A stretch of DNA of 14,350 nt, taken from Pseudomonadota bacterium (lineage in GTDB: Bacteria > Pseudomonadota > Gammaproteobacteria > JAKAQQ01). The stretch is from assembly GCA_021828425.1 (NCBI GenBank), contig JAKARN010000013.1, positions 1 to 14,350 of the forward strand. The letters are read 5' to 3'. A program made the translations under genes and the position numbers. The notes beneath the pieces were generated by a model that worked only from the letters and a program-made list of their open reading frames with translations, had not been told where the DNA came from and did no database searches. Of the stretch, positions 8,599 to 14,350 are shown one piece after another (position 1 is the first letter of the stretch; every line of letters begins with the position of its first letter).

Positions 8599-9259
8599 CC
8601 GGAAACTCCGACTCCGCACGCCCCTGTGCGGGCTCGGCGTGGCCGGCGTTGTGCTCGGCTTTTGCCTGTGCCTGCCACTTCCCGCGTGGGCGAGTGCGAG
8701 GGGGGGACGAATGTCGGTTGTGGCCCGGCTCGATGGGATCACGACCTTTGCGGCCCGGTTTTCCGAGACGGTGTCGGATCCGGCCCTCAAGACCCACCGT
8801 CATCATCGGGGACGGGTCTGGATCGAAAGACCCAACCGCTTTCGCTGGGTCTACAAGACACCCCATGCGGAGACCATCGTCTCGAACGGCCGGGCACTTT
8901 GGGTGTACGACATCGCGCTCGAGCAGGTCACCGTCCGTCCATTGTCCCGGGGTCTGGGTTCGACCCCGGCCATGCTGCTCGCGGGAACCCGGTCCCTGAA
9001 CCGGCTTTTTGTGATCCGGAAGCTCGGTTTGACCGCGGGCCTGGCCTGGTACCGGTTTACCCCCCGCGCCCATCGTGGAACCTTCCGGCGCGTCGAAATC
9101 GGTTTTCAGGGGAGGACCTTGCGGGTCATGAAGTTGTGGGATCGCCTGGGTGAGGAGACCGAAATCCGGTTTTCCCATATCCGGATCAACGGGCCCGTGA
9201 GCCCCCGTCTGTTCCGGCTTCGGGTACCCTCCGGAGTCGCTGTCATCGGTCACCCCTGA
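8588..9259 (+). CDS. lolA: Outer-membrane lipoprotein carrier protein LolA
   Basis: LolA is the periplasmic chaperone that carries lipoproteins from the LolCDE transporter to LolB at the outer membrane. The 223-residue product opens with a Sec signal peptide: basic MGNSRKLRLR, a hydrophobic core over about 12-32, and a likely cleavage after AWA or ASA near residues 35-37. The mature part has the family pattern GITTFAARFSETV near the start, then a RGRVWIERPNRFRWVY segment where the R-P-x-x-F-R-W motif is diagnostic, followed by alternating beta-strand sequence. The ATG at 8588 lies inside the last codons of ftsK (11-base overlap). It has no clear ribosome site, so translation is probably coupled. 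The position between ftsK and rarA matches the E. coli order. Confidence 0.92.
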   Translation: MGNSRKLRLRTPLCGLGVAGVVLGFCLCLPLPAWASARGGRMSVVARLDGITTFAARFSETVSDPALKTHRHHRGRVWIERPNRFRWVYKTPHAETIVSNGRALWVYDIALEQVTVRPLSRGLGSTPAMLLAGTRSLNRLFVIRKLGLTAGLAWYRFTPRAHRGTFRRVEIGFQGRTLRVMKLWDRLGEETEIRFSHIRINGPVSPRLFRLRVPSGVAVIGHP

Positions 9260-9265
9260 GGGGGG
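9259..9265 (+). promoter_or_regulatory. Shine-Dalgarno sequence for rarA
   Basis: AGGGGGG begins in the last base of the lolA stop and ends 5 bases before the GTG at 9271. This decides the rarA start: the GTG at 9265 overlaps the site itself and has nothing suitable upstream. Confidence 0.6.
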
Positions 9266-9270
9266 TGAAT

Positions 9271-10572
9271 GTGTCGCGCCACGATGTGGTTCCCCTGTCC
9301 GAGCAGTTGCGACCCCATCGCGTCGAGGATTTCCTGGGCCAGGAACATCTGCGTGGATCCGGAGGACCCCTGTCAGCCCGGGCTGACCGGCCGAGTTCCA
9401 TGGTTTTCTGGGGGCCGCCGGGGACCGGGAAAACGACGTTAGCCCGGCTTTTGGCCTCGAGATGGAAGGCGGTTTTCCTGGCTTTGTCCGCGGTCGAATC
9501 AGGAGTCCGGGATCTGCGGACGGCGGCCGAGTCGGCCCGCCGGGAGGAAACCCAGCCAACCCTCCTGTTTGTTGACGAGATCCACCGTTTTTCCAAAAAC
9601 CAGCAGGACGTCCTCTTGCCTTATCTCGAGGACGGAACCTTGTTTCTCCTGGGAGCGACGACCGAGAATCCGGGATTTGCCCTGACGGGTGCCCTGCTTT
9701 CCCGTGTCCGTGTTTTCCCCCTTCACCCGCTGGAACCGGAGGCACTCGGAATCCTCTTGGAACGTGCGGAAAGTCACTGCCAGGAGAAACTGGGGCTGGC
9801 CGTCTCCTGGGGTCCGGGGGTCCGGGAGAACGCACTTCACTCAGCCCAGGGAGATGCCCGGAAGCTCCTGCAGGGACTTGAGGCGCTGGTGGGCGGCATC
9901 GCCCCAGGCTCCGGTCGGGTCACGGTCGAATCCGGGGACTGGGAACAGGCCATGGGCCGGATCCTCCCCCGTATGGATCGGGATGGCGATTGGTTTTACG
10001 ATTTATTGTCCGCCTTGCATAAGAGTATCCGCGGTTCGGATCCGGATGCTGCGCTGTACTGGCTCACCCGCTTCACTGACGCGGGGGGAGATCCGCGCGT
10101 CGTGGCACGGCGGATGGTCCGCGCCGCCTCGGAGGATATTGGCAACGCGGACCCGGCGGCACTGGGACTGGCTCTCCATGCCTGGGAGAGCTACGAACGG
10201 CTGGGAGAGCCGGAAGGATTGCTGGCACTGGCCCAAGCCGTGATTTACCTTGCGGCGGCAGAAAAGAGCACCGCGGTCTACCGGGCGTCAAGCGCCGTGC
10301 AAAACCGGATCCGTGAAACCGGGTCCCTGCCGGTCCCCTTGCACCTGCGCAATGCGCCGACTGCCTTTGCGAAAACGTTGGGTCATGGGCGCGGGTACCG
10401 CTATGACCCGAACGAACCGGGAGGGCATGCGACGGGCCAGACCTATCTCCCCGAACCCTTGCTGGGCTCCATCTTTTATGAGCCTTCGGACCGGGGCTTT
10501 GAAAGGAGGTTGGCCGAGCGCTTGCTGAAATGGCGGGAGCAGGCGCAACCCAGGAAGGCGCCAGATGACTGA
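9271..10572 (+). CDS. rarA: Replication-associated recombination protein RarA (MgsA/WRNIP1 family AAA+ ATPase)
   Basis: RarA is a clamp-loader-like AAA+ ATPase that acts at stalled replication forks with SSB and RecA. The 433-residue protein, counted from the GTG at 9271, shows Walker A GPPGTGKTT (48-56), Walker B LFVDEIH (99-105) followed by the RarA-specific RFSKNQQD, and sensor 1 GATTENP. The MgsA C-terminal tetramerisation region is also recognisable (FYDLLSALHKSIRGSDPDAALYW-like, then SEDIGNADP and VPLHLRNAPT). A GTG at 9265 is a less likely start because the ribosome site lies between it and 9271. The gene is 11 bases after lolA. Its stop overlaps an ATG (ATGACTGA) of a doubtful small frame. 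serS, the usual next gene in E. coli, is not here. Confidence 0.96.
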   Translation: MSRHDVVPLSEQLRPHRVEDFLGQEHLRGSGGPLSARADRPSSMVFWGPPGTGKTTLARLLASRWKAVFLALSAVESGVRDLRTAAESARREETQPTLLFVDEIHRFSKNQQDVLLPYLEDGTLFLLGATTENPGFALTGALLSRVRVFPLHPLEPEALGILLERAESHCQEKLGLAVSWGPGVRENALHSAQGDARKLLQGLEALVGGIAPGSGRVTVESGDWEQAMGRILPRMDRDGDWFYDLLSALHKSIRGSDPDAALYWLTRFTDAGGDPRVVARRMVRAASEDIGNADPAALGLALHAWESYERLGEPEGLLALAQAVIYLAAAEKSTAVYRASSAVQNRIRETGSLPVPLHLRNAPTAFAKTLGHGRGYRYDPNEPGGHATGQTYLPEPLLGSIFYEPSDRGFERRLAERLLKWREQAQPRKAPDD

Positions 10573-10745
10573 AAGAAAACCGGCAACGCCCCAAGTGCGG
10601 CAGGAGCGACAGTCAGTGGATCTCGGGACCGTTTTCGAATGGGATGTGTCCAAGGGTCTCAGGCCACCTCGACCTGAAGCCGATGCCATCCCTGGGGAAA
10701 CAGGGTATCCTGCGGGGGCTGGGCCTCATGCGAATGGGAGGCGGA
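10573..10745 (+). other. Spacer after rarA with a doubtful small reading frame
   Basis: A frame starting at ATG 10565, overlapping the rarA stop, stays open for 97 codons to 10858. Its first 50 or so residues are hydrophilic and begin MTERKPATPQ. The rest lies out of frame over the Mpo1-like gene and reads as a shadow. I recognise no family. There is no visible terminator; a 5-pair inverted repeat (CCCTG / CAGGG, 10690-10705) has no T run. It could be a small coupled gene or untranslated spacer. Confidence 0.2.
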
Positions 10746-11051
10746 ATGGAACGTGCGTTCAAGTCCTTTTCGGATTTCTACCGGTTCTATCTGGTCGAAC
10801 ACTCGGACGTGAACTGCCGCCGACTGCATTTTGCCGGCAGTGCGCTTGTCCTCTGTGACGTGGGCTGGGCAATGGTCAGCCGGGATGGCTGGTGGTTACT
10901 GCTGGCTCCCGTACTGGGTTACGGTTTCGCCTGGACCGGCCATTTTTTCTTCCAAAAAAACCGCCCCGCGACCTTCCGTTATCCGCTCTGGAGCCTGTGG
11001 GGCGACTGGCGGATGTTCTGGGACATCCTGAGAGGACATCTTTCGATCTGA
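10746..11051 (+). CDS. Mpo1-like (DUF962) integral membrane protein
   Basis: This protein of 101 residues matches the DUF962/Mpo1 family. The conserved histidines are H19 in VEHS, H28 in CRRLHFAG and H66 in GYGFAWTGHFFF, followed by NRPATFRYPLWSLWGDWRM. Yeast Mpo1 is an iron-dependent dioxygenase that shortens 2-hydroxy fatty acids by alpha-oxidation. The histidines needed for metal binding are kept here, but the role of the bacterial members is not established. Two membrane segments are likely at about 29-47 and 49-68. The ATG at 10746 is chosen because GGGAGG (10736-10741) is close upstream and the family begins here; ATGs at 10728 and 10734 are in the same frame. It follows rarA and precedes the NERD-like gene on the same strand. 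Confidence 0.85.
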   Translation: MERAFKSFSDFYRFYLVEHSDVNCRRLHFAGSALVLCDVGWAMVSRDGWWLLLAPVLGYGFAWTGHFFFQKNRPATFRYPLWSLWGDWRMFWDILRGHLSI

Positions 11052-11141
11052 GACGAGGGCCCAGAGCCCGGCGATCCCCCTCCGGCACCGCGACGGGGTT
11101 TGGGTAATACTAACGCGTCATTTTGCTGTCCTTGCCGACTC

Positions 11142-11702
11142 ATGCTTGGTGCTTCCCCACTCTGGTCCGGAGTTGCCCTCCTGGGACTTCTCTTGGCCGT
11201 CGGGCTGCTCGCCTATGGTGCCCATCGTCTCTGGCACCGTCGCCGGACGCCGAAACTGGTCCAGCTTTTCCGTCCCTTGACTCCCCGGATCAGGGCGAAC
11301 CTCCTTCTGCCGGATGGTCTGGGTTCGACCCTTCCGATCGATGGGGTCGTTCTTACTGGACAGAAGTTGCATGCGATCCAGCTCTTCAGGATCGAGGGCT
11401 CGGTTTTCGGTTCCGCCAACATGAATGAATGGACGGTTCTGGGCCGAGCGGGACGATGGACCTTTCCCAACCCGCTTCTGACCGGACCCCTGCGGATTCT
11501 GGCCCTCCAGGAACAGTTGGCGGAGCGAATCCCCGTCCAGGTGGATTACGTCTTTTGGGGTGACTGCAACTTTCCCAAGGGAAAGGAGGACGGGGTGTTC
11601 GAGCTTACCGAATATCTCGCCTCCATGCGGGGTGAGATCAGCCTGTCCGGCGAACCACCTCAATCATGGCAGGAGGCCTGGGGTCGACTGGATCGGGTTT
11701 AG
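11142..11702 (+). CDS. Membrane-anchored NERD-like (nuclease-related domain) protein with altered active-site residues
   Basis: This protein of 186 residues has one N-terminal hydrophobic segment (about 8-28) followed by basic residues, which suggests an inner-membrane anchor with the rest in the cytoplasm. Residues 63-112 follow the NERD pattern: an IDGVVLT strand (IDhvv in the family), a hydrophobic strand, G-S-V-F-G-S, a tryptophan and FPNPL. In typical NERD proteins the second strand reads like VIETKN, with catalytic Glu and Lys. Here the equivalent is AIQLFR, so Glu is Gln (Q80) and Lys is Phe (F82). The glutamine that usually follows NPL is also missing. It is probably not an active nuclease, and its function is unknown. 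The ATG at 11142 has no clear ribosome site; a TTG at 11100 is an alternative. Its stop overlaps the convergent M20 gene by 4 bases. Confidence 0.7.
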   Translation: MLGASPLWSGVALLGLLLAVGLLAYGAHRLWHRRRTPKLVQLFRPLTPRIRANLLLPDGLGSTLPIDGVVLTGQKLHAIQLFRIEGSVFGSANMNEWTVLGRAGRWTFPNPLLTGPLRILALQEQLAERIPVQVDYVFWGDCNFPKGKEDGVFELTEYLASMRGEISLSGEPPQSWQEAWGRLDRV

Positions 11703-13123
11703 CGGAAGTCACCCGTGTAGGCCGTGAGGAGATCCTGGAGACAAGCCGTCAATCGGATGGCGGTGGAGAGGTGCAGGAACTCATTCGGGCCGTGGGCGTT
11801 GGATTCCGGGCCGAGTACGCCGGTCACGAAGTATTGGGCTTCCGGATACCGGTCGGCCAGCATTTTCATAAAGGGGATGGATCCGCCGGTGCCCATCGCG
11901 AGGGCCGGCTGACCGAAATGACGTCTCGAGGTGGCATCCAGCGCCCTTTTGAGCCAGGGAGCCGTGACCGGGGCATTCCAGCCGGGTAGGGCCGAGATGA
12001 CCTTGAGTTGGACGGGAACCTGGAAAGGAGCCGGCGCGGCCAGCACCGCTTCCAGCGCGGAGACGGCCTTTGAAACCTCGAGGGTGGGAGGCAGCCGGAA
12101 GGACAGTTTGAGTGTGGTGTGGGGGCGCAGGACATTGCCCCCGATACGGGCGGGTGGAAGTCCCTCGGCACCCGTGATTTCCAATGTCGGAGCCCAGGTA
12201 TTTTCAAGCAGGGCCTCTTCCGGATCTTCCGAGCGGGGACGCGTGCTCCCGGCGAAGGGGAACCGTTCCCAGACGAGGTTCTTGAGGGTCCGGGCGGCCT
12301 GCCGGATCTCAGCCTCACGATCGGAGGGAATGGTGACATGAAGCGCCTCGAGCCGGATCCGTCCATTCCGTGAATCCTCGATCCGGTCGAGGAGATTTCG
12401 GAGAATCTGGAAACTCGAAGGAACAATGCCGCCGGCCGTACCGGAATGAACGCCCTCGGTCAGGGTTTGGGTATTGAGTTCGGCGATGAGGTTGCCCCGC
12501 AAAGACGTGGTGTACCAGAGTTGCTCGTAGTTGCCGCACTCGGCGTCCAGGCAGACGATGAGACCCGGTGTGCCCACCCGGTCTGCAAGATCTTCCAGGT
12601 AGGCGGAAAGGTCGGGGCTCCCGCTTTCCTCTGAACATTCGATCAGGGTCAGGAGACGTGGGCAGGGAACGCCCTCGGCCTGAAGTTGGCGCAGGGTGGC
12701 GACAATCGAGAAAATGGCATATCCGTCATCCGCGCCTCCCCGGCCATAAAGCCGTCCATCTTGCAGGACCGGGGTCCAGGGGCCGAGTCCGGCTCGCCAC
12801 CCATCGAACTCCGGCTGTTTGTCCAGATGGCCATAAAGAAGGACGGGCGGTTGGCTGCTCCGGCTCGGATGGGATTGGGTTTCAACCGAGAGCAGGGGAG
12901 TCGCACCGTCCCGTTCTTGGATTTCCACGGTGGCAAGATCCCGTAGCTGGGCCTGACACCAGTCCCGGACCAGGCGAATGGCCTGATCCATATGGCCATG
13001 GGCTTTCCAGTCCGGGTCAAAGGCCGGTGAACGGTTGGGAATCCGGATGTAGTCCTCGAGGGTCGGGAGGATCGAGGTCTGCCAGAAGTGGTCGGTGGCT
13101 GCGGGGAGGGTCGGGTGGCTCAT
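11699..13123 (-). CDS. M20 family metallopeptidase (dipeptidase, CNDP/DUG1-like)
   Basis: This 474-residue protein carries the full di-zinc site of M20 peptidases: H99 and catalytic D101 in YGHLDKQP, bridging D132 in GRGGADDGY, catalytic E165 and ligand E166 in ECSEESGS, D193 in CLDAECGN, and H444 in NAHGPNEFLH. The YGHLDKQP and GRGGADDGY forms and the length fit the CNDP/DUG1 group, which cleaves dipeptides such as Cys-Gly or carnosine-type substrates. A dimerisation domain lies between the two halves of the catalytic domain (about 205-330). There is no signal peptide, so it is cytoplasmic. The ATG at 13123 overlaps the tatD stop as ATGA, indicating translational coupling. The precise substrate is not visible. 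Confidence 0.92.
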   Translation of the reverse strand: MSHPTLPAATDHFWQTSILPTLEDYIRIPNRSPAFDPDWKAHGHMDQAIRLVRDWCQAQLRDLATVEIQERDGATPLLSVETQSHPSRSSQPPVLLYGHLDKQPEFDGWRAGLGPWTPVLQDGRLYGRGGADDGYAIFSIVATLRQLQAEGVPCPRLLTLIECSEESGSPDLSAYLEDLADRVGTPGLIVCLDAECGNYEQLWYTTSLRGNLIAELNTQTLTEGVHSGTAGGIVPSSFQILRNLLDRIEDSRNGRIRLEALHVTIPSDREAEIRQAARTLKNLVWERFPFAGSTRPRSEDPEEALLENTWAPTLEITGAEGLPPARIGGNVLRPHTTLKLSFRLPPTLEVSKAVSALEAVLAAPAPFQVPVQLKVISALPGWNAPVTAPWLKRALDATSRRHFGQPALAMGTGGSIPFMKMLADRYPEAQYFVTGVLGPESNAHGPNEFLHLSTAIRLTACLQDLLTAYTGDFR

Positions 13124-13932
13124 GAGCGAGGCATCTCCTGGAAGTCCGGCCGGGGCCGGAAAAAGTCGAGGGTGTTGGTCCTGAGCCGGATTGCGAGGTC
13201 AGCGGGATCCCGGTTCAGGTGGGTGGCGAGGAATGCGGCGATATGGGGCAGGAAAGCCGGCTCATTGCGCCGGTTCCGCGGAGGGTGGGGGAGGGTTCGG
13301 GGAAGGAGGTAGGGAGCGTCGGTTTCGATCAGGAGGCGGTCTTCTGGGATTCTGGAGAGCAGCGGCAACAGATGGCGGCCGCGCCGCTCGTCGCAGATCC
13401 AGCCGGTCAGTCCGATCCAAAGACCCATCGAGAGATAACGGTCAAGTTCTGCGGCGGTTCCGGTAAAGCAGTGGATGACGGCCTTGGGGAGGGCGGAACC
13501 GGCACTCCCGAGTATGGCCCGCATGTCCGCATGGGCATCGCGTTCATGCAGGAAGAGGGGCTTGCCGACCCGGATGGCAAGATCCACCTGCTTTTCGAAA
13601 ATGCGTTGCTGCTGACCCGGTTCGGACAGGTTCCGGAAGTAATCCAGGCCGCATTCACCGATGGCCACGGCCTCCGGCCGTTCGGCGAAAGTGGTGACGG
13701 TCTCCCAGTCTCCCTCACGCATCTCTCCGGCTTCATGCGGGTGGATCCCCGAGGTGATCCAGAAGTGATCCGGGTAACGCTGGCGTAACTGTTCCCCCGC
13801 CAACACCCCGGGCCCGTTGCAGGAGGTGAGAATCATCCGTTCGACCCCGGCCTCAATGGCCCGTGCAATGACGGCGTCCCGGTCCGGGTCGAAACGGGAA
13901 TGGGTGAGGTTGGCGCCAATATCAATCCACAT
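13120..13932 (-). CDS. tatD: TatD family DNase
   Basis: TatD is a metal-dependent 3'-5' exonuclease of the amidohydrolase fold, linked to DNA repair and degradation. It is not needed for Tat export despite its name. Counted from ATG 13932 (270 residues), the metal and active-site residues are E93 in GECGLDYF, H129 in FLHERDAH, H154 in IHCFTG and D205 in ETDAPYL. The N-terminus IDIGANLTH matches E. coli TatD proper, where the HxH seen in relatives such as YcfH is replaced. The WICDERRG and RRNEPAFLPHI segments are also TatD-specific. ATG 13932 is chosen because GGGTG lies about 7 bases before it; a GTG three codons earlier (13941) is possible. The next gene, the M20 peptidase, starts within its stop. 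Confidence 0.95.
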   Translation of the reverse strand: MWIDIGANLTHSRFDPDRDAVIARAIEAGVERMILTSCNGPGVLAGEQLRQRYPDHFWITSGIHPHEAGEMREGDWETVTTFAERPEAVAIGECGLDYFRNLSEPGQQQRIFEKQVDLAIRVGKPLFLHERDAHADMRAILGSAGSALPKAVIHCFTGTAAELDRYLSMGLWIGLTGWICDERRGRHLLPLLSRIPEDRLLIETDAPYLLPRTLPHPPRNRRNEPAFLPHIAAFLATHLNRDPADLAIRLRTNTLDFFRPRPDFQEMPRS

Positions 13933-14043
13933 CCATTTCACCCGAGGTCATGTGCGCCGTCGGAACAACGCTGGCCGGATTCCGGTGAAAAGTCGGGTGG
14001 TCTCTTGGCGGGACGGCATGAGGAGAGGCGGGCGATCCGTCGC

Positions 14044-14350
14044 TTAGGCAAAGTATTCCCGAAGACGCGTCACGGCGGCTTCCAGGATTTTTTCATCGGT
14101 GGCATAGGAGAGACGGAGATGTCCAGGTGCTCCGAATGCGGATCCGGGGACCACGGCAACCCCCGTCTGCTCGAGCAGTGCGCGGGCGAGACCCATATCG
14201 CCATCGATTTCGGGGTGTCTTGCGAGGTAGGCCCTGCAATCCGCGAAAGCATAGAAGGTCCCATCCGCCGGCTGGACCCGGATTCCGTCAATCTGGTTCA
14301 GTTGCGGAACGAGAAAGTCGTGTCGGCCATGGTAGGTTTCCACCATGTGT
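14044..14350 (-). CDS. Aspartate-type aminotransferase, class I/II, C-terminal part (partial)
   Basis: The last 307 bases encode the C-terminal 100 or so residues of a class I/II PLP aminotransferase on the minus strand; the start lies beyond the window edge. The segment keeps the small-domain landmarks of the bacterial aspartate aminotransferase (type I-gamma) group: MVETYHGRHD, where the family has a MxxxYxxRRD helix, DGTFYAF, VAVVPGSAFG, and HLRLSYA, whose arginine binds the substrate alpha-carboxylate. The frame is open through the window edge, so the ATG at 14346 is internal. The PLP lysine is outside the window. A 102-base gap separates it from tatD downstream, and I see no terminator in it. 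Confidence 0.88.
   Translation of the reverse strand, partial: HMVETYHGRHDFLVPQLNQIDGIRVQPADGTFYAFADCRAYLARHPEIDGDMGLARALLEQTGVAVVPGSAFGAPGHLRLSYATDEKILEAAVTRLREYFA

Noticed and set aside
7159..8790. 543-codon open frame antisense to ftsK
   Set aside because: FtsK motor and gamma domains are intact on the plus strand. The antisense protein is low in recognisable content and is explained by codon bias.
8477..9835. 452-codon antisense frame across lolA and rarA
   Set aside because: It spans two well-supported plus-strand genes and is rich in Pro, Gly and Arg, typical of a GC-rich shadow frame.
10690..10705. Inverted repeat CCCTG / CAGGG after rarA as a possible terminator
   Set aside because: Only five base pairs, with no following T run.

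Overview
The window reads as ordinary, densely packed chromosome of a high-GC (about 60% by eye, not computed) gammaproteobacterium. Three things support this: an sdhA-sdhB-sdhE run, a TatD protein of the E. coli type, and the order trxB / ftsK-lolA-rarA, which recurs around this locus in E. coli and Pseudomonas (from memory of those genomes). I see no phage, insertion sequence, CRISPR array, tRNA or rRNA. No gap between genes exceeds about 175 bases.

Layout. 1-1121 (+): the last codons of sdhA, then sdhB and sdhE, i.e. the hydrophilic subunits of succinate dehydrogenase and its flavinylation factor. 1195-2593 (-): a single-domain rhodanese followed by a zinc-free quinone-oxidoreductase-like dehydrogenase. 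2719-3708 (+): a PLP-dependent serine/threonine dehydratase or serine racemase. 3689-5041 (-): trxB and then infA; the end of infA overlaps the end of the PLP gene by 20 bases, tail to tail. 5215-11702 (+): ald, ftsK, lolA, rarA, an Mpo1-like membrane protein and a membrane-anchored NERD-like protein. The first four are tightly coupled, with stop and ribosome site or start overlapping. 11699-14350 (-): an aspartate-type aminotransferase (start outside the window), tatD and an M20 metallopeptidase; the last two are joined by an ATGA overlap.

The functions are mostly housekeeping: TCA cycle and respiration, translation initiation, disulfide reduction, chromosome segregation (FtsK), lipoprotein trafficking (LolA), replication-fork maintenance (RarA), 3'-5' DNA exonuclease/repair (TatD) and amino-acid metabolism. 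I did not find a convincing undescribed multi-gene system. The observations most worth a second look are: (i) ftsK has an ideal ribosome site in front of an in-frame ATC, while the first normal start codon is 72 bases further on and has no ribosome site; (ii) the NERD-like protein has lost the residues expected at its catalytic centre; (iii) the palindromes GATC and GGATCC are several-fold more frequent than base composition predicts; (iv) infA lacks a Shine-Dalgarno sequence and shares coding sequence with its convergent neighbour.
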